From Planctomycetota bacterium (lineage in GTDB: Bacteria; Planctomycetota; Brocadiia; JAJRTI01), in contig JAJRTI010000016.1 in assembly GCA_024278415.1 (NCBI GenBank), forward strand, positions 1-35,013: a stretch of 35,013 bases of DNA, read 5' to 3'. Both the position numbers and the translations under genes were made by a program. Shown here piece after piece: positions 1 through 7,674 of the stretch. The first letter of the stretch is position 1. Each line of letters begins with the position of its first letter. The notes below the pieces were generated by a model. It had not been told where the DNA came from. It saw only the letters and a program-made list of their open reading frames with translations, and ran no database searches.

Positions 1-36
1 CATGCTGCGGCTAAGCTCTGCCTGCCATCAACACTC

Positions 37-60
37 CCGCATGCTGGCGCATGGGGCTAC
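37..60 (+). repeat. REP-like hairpin, forward copy
   Basis: Arms CCGCATGC and GCATGGGG flank the loop TGGC and are followed by the tail CTAC (57-60). One position of the stem (G39/G54) is mismatched; the inner five pairs and the outer two are intact. Loop and tail match the copies at 11833-11853, 17397-17420 and 17430-17453. Confidence 0.6.
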
Positions 61-192
61 TATGCTGCTGGCGGAGATCCCATTTCCCAACCGACCGTCG
101 CTTGGTTGTTCTGTGTGAGCCCTTGAGTTTTGCCGAGGAGCACAGGGAACCGCCCATAGCAGAGCCCCACGCCGAGGGGGAGCCAAAGTGAG

Positions 193-222
193 TTGGACTG
201 CGCTGGAGGCTTCTGCTACTAT
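193..222 (+). promoter_or_regulatory. Candidate sigma70-type promoter for the gene at 326
   Basis: A -35-like TTGGAC (193-198) and a -10-like TACTAT (217-222) are separated by 18 bases. A TG one base upstream of the -10 (214-215) makes it an extended -10. Transcription would start near 229, leaving a leader of about 97 bases. Prediction from sequence only. Confidence 0.4.
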
Positions 223-325
223 CAGCCTGCAAGTGCCTGTGGAGGGATCCTCAGCGCGTTGCTGTGGTTTCGACGCAGCCGGGGTGCGGAGGCCTTGCCC
301 AACACTGGACGAGATTGGAGAGAAG

Positions 326-982
326 ATGGACACACCCAGTCTTTCGGACACACTGAGGAGGTCGCGCCTGCGTTGGCGCGCAGTGAGTTCCGGGGTCGCG
401 CTGGCGCTGTATGTGATTGCGTTCTTCTTTCTGCACGCCTCGATGGGCAAGCACACGGTCGCGCTGGCCATCCTGCCGTTGCTCGTGGTGTCGTACTCGT
501 TCGGGCGGATCGGCGGCGCGGCCATTGGCCTCCTGCTCGTGCCGCTGGACGCGGCACTGCTGATGTGGTGCGGCTGCAGCGACATGGGCGGCGTGGGCGA
601 GCGGGGCTTCTGGGCCGTGCACTCGATCTTCCTCGCGATTAGCCTTTCGGTGGGCTGCCTGAGCGAGTTGTTCCTCCAGCTCCAGGACGAACTCAGCAAG
701 CGTATCCGGGCGCAGGGCGATCTCAATCAGGCCGTGGACGATCTGCGCGCGGCTCTGGACCAAGTGAACACGCTTCGTGGGCTACTGCCCATCTGCTCGG
801 CTTGCAAGAAGGTGCGAGACGACGACGGGTATTGGCAGCAGATCGAGACGTACGTGCAAGAGCACTCGCACGCGCAGTTCACGCACGGCCTTTGCCCGAG
901 GTGCACGGAGAAGCTGTATCCGGAATTGGCCGACGTGGCCGAGTTCGAGGACACCCAAGGCGTGCAGACGCCGGCCAAGTGA
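326..982 (+). CDS. Four-TM membrane protein with C-terminal paired CxxC domain
   Basis: A 218-residue protein. Four hydrophobic stretches (about 19-38, 43-59, 62-82 and 93-115) suggest an N-terminal membrane domain. A short charged, coiled-coil-like segment (about 117-150) leads to a cysteine motif: CSAC at 157-160 and CPRC at 190-193, with DDDGYW between them. That cysteine module, opening with LRGLLPICSAC, is known to me mainly from the C-termini of response regulators and PAS-type sensor proteins, where it probably binds a metal or senses redox; no catalytic function is established. The ATG at 326 is chosen because GGAG lies five bases upstream and because the open frame before it (from 188) encodes nothing membrane-like. 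It is probably a signalling or stress-sensing membrane protein, but function and partners are unknown. The next gene on the same strand follows after 129 bases. Confidence 0.7.
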   Translation: MDTPSLSDTLRRSRLRWRAVSSGVALALYVIAFFFLHASMGKHTVALAILPLLVVSYSFGRIGGAAIGLLLVPLDAALLMWCGCSDMGGVGERGFWAVHSIFLAISLSVGCLSELFLQLQDELSKRIRAQGDLNQAVDDLRAALDQVNTLRGLLPICSACKKVRDDDGYWQQIETYVQEHSHAQFTHGLCPRCTEKLYPELADVAEFEDTQGVQTPAK

Positions 983-1111
983 GCCGCGTGCGCTTGGGGA
1001 ACTCGTGATTCGCCCCATTGGGCTGGGCGAGGTTGTCCAGTGGGAGACGCCTCGAGTTGGGCGAACCCTGGGCGCTGCAACCCACCTCTCCCCTCAAACG
1101 GAAACGCCGTC

Positions 1112-3268
1112 ATGTCACGTGCAAGACTGTTTGCCATGGCGTTGGCAGTGGCCGCTCCCGCGTTGGCCAGGCAAGCCCCCGCCAACCTGCGGTGCGAGTG
1201 GCGAGTGAACCCGACGAACGTGCCCGACCCGTGCCCTGAGTTGTACTGGGAAGTGGCGTCCCAGAGCGCGTATCAAGTGCGCGTCGCGCGCTCCCAGGCG
1301 GATTTGGCCGCGGGCAGGAGTCTGCTGTGGGATTCGGCCCGTGTCGAGAGCCTGCTGCCAATCGCGGAATACGCGGGGCCGGAGCTTGAGAACGGCACGA
1401 CGTATTGGTGGAGCGTGCGCGTATGGGACGCGTCCGGCCGGCCATTGCCCGCGGCGGCCGCGCAGACGTTTCGCCTGAACGTGCGGCCCATGCCGCATCA
1501 CCTGCCCACGATCCGCACGTTCATGAACTTCGGCGGCAACGCGGAGTTCGCGCGGGACTGGCTCGATCTGAGTTTCCGGCCGGAGGCCAAGTCCTTACGA
1601 AAGAGTGTGCTCGTGACGCGCTACGGGCTCATTTGCACCCTTGTGCTGCCACACCCGTCTACCGGAAAGCCGCTGGCCGGGAAGGCCAAGGCGCTCGCCG
1701 ATTTTTCTGTCGAGAAGGGGCTGACGCAGGAGGGAATCCTCGAAGACATGTTCTGCCATTTTGCAGCAGACACGTACGTCTCGTTGCACGTGGCCGCGGA
1801 GCGCGCTGCGAACCCACGCGAACGGCGCCTCTGCCCTGGCTGGGACCCTCGCAACGACCGCAACGGCGATGGACGCGTCGACGACGAGGAGGCCGCGCGG
1901 CTCGCCAATCCCAAGGCGACCGCGCTCGAGCCGAAGCAGTCGCGCATTCCCATCTACTACTGGGGGCCGCCGCGGGACGACTTCGTGATGAACGTGGGCC
2001 ACCCGGCGTACCAGGAGTTCATGGCGACCGTATGGGCGCAGCGGCTCTGTGACGGATGGGACGGCATCTATTTCGACACGGTGCCGCCCGACGTGGCTGG
2101 AACGGGGCGCGGAGCAAAGGTGTTGGAGTACCCGCGCGTGGGCCGCGGCGCAGACAAGTGGTTGCGTGACTTGCAGATGATGTTCGCCAAGATCAAGATC
2201 GCCATGCCAGACAAGTTGATCACAGGGAATGGATGGGATGCGATGCCCATGGTCAACGACGGCCGGCAGAGCGAAGGATGGCAGGCGCTGAACAATCAGC
2301 TTGGGAAGTGGCGCCAACGGCTCGACCACGCGATCGATCTGGACCGCCGCGGCAAGGTGCAACTCATCCAATACAACCCGATCTTCCATCCTACGCTCGC
2401 GGAGTTCGGCCCCCAGTTGCCAGTGAGCCAGGACCGGGACAAGATGTTCGGCTTGGCGACGTATCTGCTCGCGCACGGCCGGTTCACGTACTTCGGCTTT
2501 GGCCGGCACCCGTATGCCGGTGTGGCCAAACTGTGGTTCCGGGCCATGCGCGCCGACTTGGGCCAGCCAGTTGGGCCGTACTACTTGCTCGACGAGGTGG
2601 ACACAGCGGAGGATCGCCGCACAGTCAACTTGCTGCCCAATGGAGGCTTCGAAGAGGCAAACGCCAAAGGCAAGCCCACGGGCTGGACCCTCGCGGAGCC
2701 CGTGGAGCTGGACCGAAGCGTGAAGCATTCGGGCGCGGCATCGGTGAGGATCACGAGCGAGAGCCGGAGCATCAACAACATCAACAAGGCCTACCTGCGC
2801 CTAAAGCCGAACACGAGCTACACGCTCATCGCTTGGGCGAAGACGGAGGCCGTATCCGGCGCACCCGGCGCGCAGGTCTATCCCTACGAGTTCGAAGGCG
2901 CGAGCCGGGGCAACACGATGACGTGGACGGGCACGCGGGACTGGACCGAGCAGCGCGTGGTGATCCGCACGGCCGAGGACGCGGAGGGCCGCATTAACTT
3001 CCGCATGTTTGGCGCGACGGGCACGGTGTGGTTCGACGACGTGCGTCTGATCGAGGGCATGGCCGTGAGGCAGCAGGTCTTCGCTCGGCGCTACACGAAG
3101 GGCCTCGCACTCGTGAAGCCGTACGTGGGGGCAGGGTTCGGGGACGACACCGCGACAGTGCACAAGTTGCCGGGGGTGTTCAAGCCGCTGCGCGTGGACG
3201 GGAGCAAGGGCGCGCCGGTGTCGGAGGTGACGTTGCGCAATGCTGAGGCAGCGGTGCTGCTGAAGTAG
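1112..3268 (+). CDS. Secreted multidomain glycoside-hydrolase-like protein
   Basis: A 718-residue exported protein. The ATG at 1112 is chosen because it begins a typical signal peptide (basic MSRAR, hydrophobic core to about residue 19); the 24 codons upstream do not fit one. Residues about 25-123 look like a fibronectin-III/rhamnosidase-N-type beta sandwich (NGTTYWWSVRVWD). Residues about 135-500 resemble the TIM-barrel of putative glycoside hydrolases, with WDGIYFDTV at 316-324 placing a likely acidic catalytic residue at D322. An EF-hand-like calcium loop sits inside at 249-260 (D249, N251, D253, G254, D257, E260). Residues about 505-648 form a carbohydrate-binding-module-like sandwich (LLPNGGFEE, then WFDDVRLIEG), and a final strand-rich segment ends at 718. 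Substrate is unknown, probably a complex polysaccharide. The family assignment is by motif resemblance only. A hairpin zone follows the stop. Confidence 0.7.
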   Translation: MSRARLFAMALAVAAPALARQAPANLRCEWRVNPTNVPDPCPELYWEVASQSAYQVRVARSQADLAAGRSLLWDSARVESLLPIAEYAGPELENGTTYWWSVRVWDASGRPLPAAAAQTFRLNVRPMPHHLPTIRTFMNFGGNAEFARDWLDLSFRPEAKSLRKSVLVTRYGLICTLVLPHPSTGKPLAGKAKALADFSVEKGLTQEGILEDMFCHFAADTYVSLHVAAERAANPRERRLCPGWDPRNDRNGDGRVDDEEAARLANPKATALEPKQSRIPIYYWGPPRDDFVMNVGHPAYQEFMATVWAQRLCDGWDGIYFDTVPPDVAGTGRGAKVLEYPRVGRGADKWLRDLQMMFAKIKIAMPDKLITGNGWDAMPMVNDGRQSEGWQALNNQLGKWRQRLDHAIDLDRRGKVQLIQYNPIFHPTLAEFGPQLPVSQDRDKMFGLATYLLAHGRFTYFGFGRHPYAGVAKLWFRAMRADLGQPVGPYYLLDEVDTAEDRRTVNLLPNGGFEEANAKGKPTGWTLAEPVELDRSVKHSGAASVRITSESRSINNINKAYLRLKPNTSYTLIAWAKTEAVSGAPGAQVYPYEFEGASRGNTMTWTGTRDWTEQRVVIRTAEDAEGRINFRMFGATGTVWFDDVRLIEGMAVRQQVFARRYTKGLALVKPYVGAGFGDDTATVHKLPGVFKPLRVDGSKGAPVSEVTLRNAEAAVLLK

Positions 3269-3414
3269 GGGGGGCCACCTGGGTACGATCGGCAGACCAC
3301 CGCCCGCGGGAGGGCCACATGCCCCCAAGAGGCCCTCGCGCGGCCGTTGGCCGCAACCCAATGGGTAGATGGATCCCACGGATGCAGAACGTGATTGGCA
3401 CACATCAGCGGGAT

Positions 3415-3435
3415 ACCACAGGCTTGCCCTGTGGT
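3415..3435. terminator. Hairpin 1 of the convergent spacer
   Basis: Arms ACCACAGG (3415-3422) and CCTGTGGT (3428-3435) pair perfectly over eight bases around a five-base loop (CTTGC). No run of T follows, so termination is inferred from position only. Confidence 0.4.
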
Positions 3436-3451
3436 TGCTCATGTGGGTCAT

Positions 3452-3482
3452 CTAACAAGGCGGGCGAAGCCTGCTTTGTTAG
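3452..3482. terminator. Hairpin 2 of the convergent spacer
   Basis: Arms 3452-3465 (CTAACAAGGCGGGC) and 3469-3482 (GCCTGCTTTGTTAG) pair over 14 positions, 12 Watson-Crick and two G-T, around a three-base loop GAA. The T-rich right arm makes it the most terminator-like of the three for plus-strand transcripts; in the other direction the A-rich left arm gives the U-rich end. Confidence 0.5.
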
Positions 3483-3503
3483 TACAGGGCGCATGGCTGG
3501 GTT

Positions 3504-3557
3504 TTCGGTTGTAGGTGTTGGGTTCCCGGCGGGCAACACCGAAAGCCTACAACCGAA
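3504..3557. terminator. Hairpin 3 of the convergent spacer
   Basis: Outer arms TTCGGTTGTAGG (3504-3515) and CCTACAACCGAA (3546-3557) pair over 12 bases. A nested pair, TGTTG (3516-3520) with CAACA (3534-3538), continues the stem with a one-sided bulge at 3539-3545. It could be a terminator or a member of another palindromic repeat family. Confidence 0.45.
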
Positions 3558-3626
3558 GACCGGCCAGAACGCCAGATTGGCGTCGCGCGTGGCATGGACC
3601 AGCCCGTGCAGGCCTCGCGCGTCCCA

Positions 3627-4238
3627 CTACTGGTACTGCCCCTTGAACTCGTCCCGGTACTCCCGCCAGTCGTCGTAGTTCATGCAGAAGTCACACTTGG
3701 TGGCCTTGCAGAGGGCCCGGGCAGCGGCGTGCCTCACGCTGGTGTGCCGGTCTCGGAGCGTCTCGATGAGCGCCTCGATCGCTTCGGCTGTGCCGAGCTT
3801 GCCGAGCGAGGTGGCCGCGGCCGCTCGCACGTCGCTGTCGGGGTCGAAGCGCACGGTGCGCGAGAGGCGCTCCACGGCGCGGGTGTCTCCGATTTCTCCG
3901 AGCGCAATCGCGGCGTCCCACCGCACGAGCGACTGTGGATCGCCCATCGCCTCAATAAGGGCCGGCACGGCCGACTTCATGTGAAGTTTGCCGATCGCTT
4001 GCGCGGCGGAGCAGCGGATGATCGTGCGCGGGTCGCCGGCCAACAGCTTGGGCAAAAGAGCGGCGAACCGGGTGCGGCGCTCCTCGCCAATAATCACGAC
4101 GGCCTCATGCATCTTGTCCGTGTCGTCTTGGGCCAGGAGCATCTTGGCGATCTTGGCGTCGCTGGTGGCGCAGCCGGCCGCGAACAGCAGCCAGGGCAAC
4201 AGCAGGTGGAGCAGTTGTTTGTGTGTCGGGGGGGGCAT
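3627..4238 (-). CDS. HEAT-repeat lipoprotein
   Basis: A 203-residue protein. The ATG at 4238 is chosen because it starts a lipoprotein signal peptide with a lipobox ending AAGC and the modified cysteine at residue 23; the open frame continues far upstream but there overlaps the amidase gene and encodes nothing recognisable. The mature part is built of about four to five HEAT-like helical repeats (for example AVPALIEAMGDP, AAIALGEIGD, AAATSLGKLGT, AAARALCKAT), a scaffold for protein-protein contacts. The C-terminus carries CDFCMNYDDW, a CxxC pair outside the repeats. It is the last gene of the minus-strand unit, 29 bases after the amidase, which suggests a periplasmic partner or regulator of that enzyme; this is an inference. 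No clear ribosome-binding site precedes the start. Confidence 0.75.
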   Translation of the reverse strand: MPPPTHKQLLHLLLPWLLFAAGCATSDAKIAKMLLAQDDTDKMHEAVVIIGEERRTRFAALLPKLLAGDPRTIIRCSAAQAIGKLHMKSAVPALIEAMGDPQSLVRWDAAIALGEIGDTRAVERLSRTVRFDPDSDVRAAAATSLGKLGTAEAIEALIETLRDRHTSVRHAAARALCKATKCDFCMNYDDWREYRDEFKGQYQ

Positions 4239-4267
4239 GGGGTGGGGCTCGGGAGTTGAGGAACGCG

Positions 4268-5341
4268 CTACTTGCCGCGCTCGCCGCGCCAGGTCTGCTG
4301 TGCGCGCACGAACGAGAGGATACCGTCGGCGAGTCCTTGCGCGAGGCGCTCCCGGTACCAGTGCTGTCTGAAGAGTTGCCCTGTGCGGGGATTGGAGAGG
4401 AAGCCGACCTCGACTAAGACACGCGGGCACATGACGCCACGAAGGACGTGGAGGCTCGATTGGTTCTTGGTGCCGCGGTTCTTGGACTGGATGTATCGGG
4501 ACAAGCCGGCTTGGATGTACTCGGCTAGGAGCTTGCTCTGCATGCAGTACTCCTCGTAGAGCGCGGTGCACAGCACGGAGCCCAGCAACGCGTCGCCGCG
4601 GCTGACGGCGCCGTAGTCTTGTGCGCGAAACTGGCGGCCCAGGCGCGCCAAGCCTTGGCGGCGAGTCGAACTGCGCGCGTCGACAAAGTACGTTTCGAAA
4701 CCCCTGGCAGGGGAGCGGCGCTGCGCCATGGCATTCGCATGGATGCTCACGAAGAGGTCCGGCTTCGCCGCGTTGGCGAGCCGGACGCGGTCCGGCAGAG
4801 CGACGAACACATCGGTCGAGCGGGTCATGATGACCTTGCATCCATGCTGTTCGAGGAGACGCTTGACACGCAGCGCGATGTCGAGGTTCAGGGTCTTTTC
4901 CGCGAGTGCGTAGTCTCTGAACGCGCCGGAGTCGCGGCCCCCATGTCCCGCGTCGAGCACGATGCGGGGCGGAGCGCCGGCGCGGATGGGCCTGGGCAAG
5001 TCCGGCGCGGCTTGGTCGTTGCCGGGCGGGGCGTTCAGAACCTCGAGGAAGCTACGCGGCACTTCGACCTCCTCTCGCCGCAGACGGGCCGGCCTGCTGA
5101 GGGGGATGATGTGGCCGTTGACCCATGCCGCGTGGAAGCCGGGACACACGATGGCGTGCACGCCCTGGCCGCGGAGCACGTGGCGCTGCGTGAGATCCTC
5201 TCGGACCAAGTCGAGCCCGTACAGGCGGGCTGCGGTGGTCAGCGTCACCATCTTGTCCGCGTCCGCGACGCGCGCGGCCATGCCGAAACGGCACAGGCCC
5301 GCGGCGACGAGTAGGGCTAAGTTGGCAGTGCGGAGTGTCAT
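4268..5341 (-). CDS. N-acetylmuramoyl-L-alanine amidase (Amidase_3 type)
   Basis: A 357-residue exported peptidoglycan amidase that cleaves the bond between MurNAc and the stem peptide. A signal peptide occupies about residues 1-23. Residues about 30-105 resemble the copper-amine-oxidase-N-like domain often found before such enzymes (AAWVNGHIIPLSRP). The catalytic domain runs from about 125 to 348. Zinc ligands expected for the family are visible: H133 (VLDAGHGG), E148 (AEKTLNLDIA) and H201 (VSIHANA), with catalytic E311 (LVEVGFLSN). The ATG at 5341 is chosen because it starts the signal peptide; upstream codons overlap the STAS gene. It lies 50 bases after the second STAS gene and 29 before the HEAT lipoprotein in the same unit, linking cell-wall hydrolysis to the partner switch. 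A role in daughter-cell separation or envelope remodelling is likely. No strong ribosome-binding site is seen. Confidence 0.9.
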   Translation of the reverse strand: MTLRTANLALLVAAGLCRFGMAARVADADKMVTLTTAARLYGLDLVREDLTQRHVLRGQGVHAIVCPGFHAAWVNGHIIPLSRPARLRREEVEVPRSFLEVLNAPPGNDQAAPDLPRPIRAGAPPRIVLDAGHGGRDSGAFRDYALAEKTLNLDIALRVKRLLEQHGCKVIMTRSTDVFVALPDRVRLANAAKPDLFVSIHANAMAQRRSPARGFETYFVDARSSTRRQGLARLGRQFRAQDYGAVSRGDALLGSVLCTALYEEYCMQSKLLAEYIQAGLSRYIQSKNRGTKNQSSLHVLRGVMCPRVLVEVGFLSNPRTGQLFRQHWYRERLAQGLADGILSFVRAQQTWRGERGK

Positions 5342-5391
5342 AAGAACGGGCGCTGCCCGGGCAGGAGCAATTCGAGAGGCAGTCTGGAAGG

Positions 5392-5745
5392 CTACGCGTC
5401 CGGGTGGGACTGGCTGGCAAGCGCATCGTCGACCGAGTCGAACAGCTCCATGAAGTAGTGGAGCCGAGTCGTTTCGAGGATCTGCCGGATGAGCGGTTGT
5501 GGGTTCGCGATGCGAATAAAGCCGCCATGCTCGCGTGTCCGCTTCATACACATCATGAGCACCCCCAGGCCGGAACTGGTCATGAAGTCCACGTCCGTGA
5601 AATCGGCGATGATCTGGTAGCAGCCGGAGTTGAACACGTCGAGAAAGGCCTGCTGCATGGCCTGGGCCTCCATCTCGCCCACACGACCGCGAACGGCCAC
5701 GACGGTTATGCCACTGACTTCTCGCTTGTCTATGCTTACTACCAT
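5392..5745 (-). CDS. STAS-domain anti-sigma factor antagonist (SpoIIAA-like)
   Basis: A 117-residue single STAS domain. The core DFMTSSGLGVLMM (53-65) matches the SpoIIAA/RsbV phosphorylation loop; S57 corresponds to the serine phosphorylated by the partner kinase, though the aspartate usually just before it is a threonine here. In known systems the unphosphorylated form binds the anti-sigma kinase and frees its target, and a PP2C phosphatase resets it. Both activities appear to be encoded in one protein by the gene immediately upstream (51-base gap). Start is the ATG at 5745, with no strong ribosome-binding site. It differs clearly from the STAS protein at 7675-8034, so the two may be alternative partners of one switch. 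The amidase gene follows after 50 bases. Confidence 0.9.
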   Translation of the reverse strand: MVVSIDKREVSGITVVAVRGRVGEMEAQAMQQAFLDVFNSGCYQIIADFTDVDFMTSSGLGVLMMCMKRTREHGGFIRIANPQPLIRQILETTRLHYFMELFDSVDDALASQSHPDA

Positions 5746-5796
5746 TCGATCGGCATCGATGTGAACGGAATGCGGTTAGCTCATGGGGCCTCACCG

Positions 5797-7617
5797 CTAC
5801 TCGGGTTCGTCGTCGTCCTCGATTGGCTCGAGCGCGGGAAGTTCATCCTCGTCGTCGCTAGGCTCGAGTTCCGGAAGTTCATCGTCTTCTTGCACAGCCT
5901 CGAGTACGGCTGTTTCGCGGTCTTCTATCGGTTCGAGTGCGGGCAAGTCGTCGTCGGCCGGCTCCAACTCGTCCAACTCGTCGGCCTCGTCTTCCGCGGG
6001 CTCGAGGCTAGGCAGATCGCCTCCGTCCTCGTCCTCCTCATGTTCGAGCGCCTCGAACTCGACCTCGTCGTCGGCCGGCTCCAGGTCCATGAGTTCGGTG
6101 TCGTCTTCTTCGATGGCATCCAGCTCGGGCAGTTCCTCCACTTCGTCGGCCTCGTCGATCGGGGGCTCGGCCTCATCGTCCGCGCTGGAGTCCTCGTCGT
6201 CGGTGAGCCATGGTGCGCGTTTGACCATGGTGACTTCGTTGCCCTTCTCGTTGTAGGACACTTCGTCCATATAGGCGCGCATGAGGAAGATGCCGCGGCC
6301 GTGGTCGATTTCAAGATTTTCCACAAGCGTGGGGTCGGGCACGTCCTCCAAGCGGAAGCCTGGGCCCTCGTCCGCGATGCTGATGGAAGCTTCTTCGTCG
6401 CTGAGGCGGAAAGTGACGGTCACGTTCTTGGATTTGTCGTTGCGGTTGCCGTGCCTCATCGCGTTGATCACGGCTTCTTCGAGGGCGAGTTTGATGCCGA
6501 AGAGCACGCGCTCGCCATATCCCTTTTCGGCGAGCGCGTTGACGATCATGACGTCGACCTCTTGCATGTCCTCAGGGTCGGTGGGGATCACGAAGACGCG
6601 TTCCTCGTGCCGGCGCTCCAGCACCTGCACGGCGAGCATGGTCACGTCGTCGTCGAGTTCGGCGCCGCCGGTGTAGCGCAGCAGGTCCGCCTCGAGCCGG
6701 TCCACGGTGGTCTCCGCGTCCTCGTCGGCCTGCTTGGCGAGCATGCCATAGAGGCGATGGTTGCGGTAGGGCTCGCCGGTGTCTCCGATGGCTTGGACGA
6801 AGCCATCGGTGTAGAGGAATAGCTTGTCGCCTTGTTCGAGTTGTAGCGCCTTCTCCTCGTACTGCGGTGTGTCGAACATCGCGAGGAACATGCCCTCGGT
6901 GTCGAGGGGCAGGCACTCGCCGCCGCGCACGAGCACGGGCGGGTGGAGGCTCGCGTTGACGTAGTGGAGTTTGAGTGTGGCGCAGTCGAGCACGCCGAAG
7001 AATGCGGTGAGGTACTGCCCGTCGAGCGTGTGCTCGCACAGCTCGGCGTTGACCCGGTTCATGATCTTCAGGGGCGAGAGTTCGCCGGCCGTGAAGGTCT
7101 TGAAGGCCATCTTCGTCATGGCCGCAAGTAGTGTCGCCTGAAGCCCCGAGCCCGCGGCGTCGGCCACGAGGATGCCGAAGCAGCGGTGGCCCATGTCGAT
7201 GACGTCGTAGAGATCCGCGCCCACGCCCTTGGTCGGATTGTAGCGAACGGCCACGTCGAGTTCGGCGATGGCAGGGAGCAATGCCGGGCGGAGCAATTCG
7301 GACACGCCCCTGGCGATCTCGATGTTCTCAGCGATGCGCAGTTCCTTGCGCCTGAGATCCTCCAGCAGTGCGGACACGTCGGCGCCGGGCACGTCTCTCA
7401 GCACCGCTTTGTGCTGGGAGAGTTCGGCGCTCTTGTCGCGAAGCTCCGCGCTCAGCTTCTCCACCGCGGCCCGGGATTCGGCGAGCGCGGCCTCGGCCTG
7501 CGCCAACTCTCGGCGCAGGGATTCCCTCTCCTTCTCAGCCTCCTTCAAGGCCGCCTGAAGGCCTTGGGCGGACCTGTCGCTACGCGGCTTATTGGCCTTC
7601 TTGTCGTCGGCAGGCAT
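5797..7617 (-). CDS. PP2C phosphatase / RsbW-like kinase fusion with acidic tail
   Basis: A 606-residue cytoplasmic regulator. Residues about 15-110 are a charged coiled coil. Residues about 111-333 form a SpoIIE/RsbU-type PP2C phosphatase with its metal-binding acids in place: D135 (GADLYD), D153 (VADAAGSG), D271 (LYTDG) and D323-D324 (DDDVTML). Residues about 340-468 form an RsbW/SpoIIAB-like HATPase with N-box EEAVINAMRHGN (380-391), G1 box ADEGPG (415-420) and G2 box HGRGIFLM (439-446), so both activities look intact. Residues 470-606 are an acidic, repetitive tail (70 of 137 residues are D or E, six LEP motifs). The ATG at 7617 is preferred to the one at 7641 because AGAGG lies just upstream. 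It sits between two STAS genes, its expected substrates. PP2C and HATPase in one chain has precedent (SypE, HsbR); the tail is not known to me from those. No sigma-factor gene lies nearby. Confidence 0.9.
   Translation of the reverse strand: MPADDKKANKPRSDRSAQGLQAALKEAEKERESLRRELAQAEAALAESRAAVEKLSAELRDKSAELSQHKAVLRDVPGADVSALLEDLRRKELRIAENIEIARGVSELLRPALLPAIAELDVAVRYNPTKGVGADLYDVIDMGHRCFGILVADAAGSGLQATLLAAMTKMAFKTFTAGELSPLKIMNRVNAELCEHTLDGQYLTAFFGVLDCATLKLHYVNASLHPPVLVRGGECLPLDTEGMFLAMFDTPQYEEKALQLEQGDKLFLYTDGFVQAIGDTGEPYRNHRLYGMLAKQADEDAETTVDRLEADLLRYTGGAELDDDVTMLAVQVLERRHEERVFVIPTDPEDMQEVDVMIVNALAEKGYGERVLFGIKLALEEAVINAMRHGNRNDKSKNVTVTFRLSDEEASISIADEGPGFRLEDVPDPTLVENLEIDHGRGIFLMRAYMDEVSYNEKGNEVTMVKRAPWLTDDEDSSADDEAEPPIDEADEVEELPELDAIEEDDTELMDLEPADDEVEFEALEHEEDEDGGDLPSLEPAEDEADELDELEPADDDLPALEPIEDRETAVLEAVQEDDELPELEPSDDEDELPALEPIEDDDEPE
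5800..6210 (-). repeat. Low-complexity repeat encoding the acidic LEP tail
   Basis: This stretch, inside the previous gene, encodes degenerate units such as LPALEPIED, LPELEPSDD, LPSLEPAED and DELEPADD. At the DNA level it is rich in TCG/GTC triplets and near-repeats, so it is a plausible site of length variation between strains. Confidence 0.7.
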
Positions 7618-7674
7618 GGGACCTCTGGCACTGCAATCCACCGGGTGGGCGCCCCCACGCCCCAGTCGGGTTCA

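Larger units (their letters stand above)
1..325. other. Non-coding left edge of the window
   Basis: No credible gene is seen in this stretch; the open frames on both strands lack domain-like sequence and ribosome-binding sites. It holds one REP-like hairpin (37-60) and a candidate promoter (193-222) for the gene starting at 326. The bases TGCGGCTA at about 6-13 resemble the right end of another copy of the hairpin family, cut by the window edge, but too little is left to be sure. Confidence 0.5.
3269..3626. other. Spacer between convergent genes with three hairpins
   Basis: No gene is visible here. The first about 145 bases show nothing notable. The second half holds three separate inverted repeats (listed individually), placed where a plus-strand gene ending at 3268 meets a minus-strand operon ending at 3627. 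The simplest reading is a two-way transcription-termination zone, although none of the hairpins is followed by a clear U-tract. Confidence 0.55.

Noticed and set aside
4239..4841. Upstream in-frame extension of the HEAT lipoprotein gene
   Set aside because: It overlaps the amidase gene in another frame; the lipoprotein signal peptide starts at 4238.
5404..6822. 472-codon plus-strand frame opposite the STAS and phosphatase genes
   Set aside because: Its Val/Gly/His-rich translation comes from the acidic-tail and PP2C coding on the other strand.
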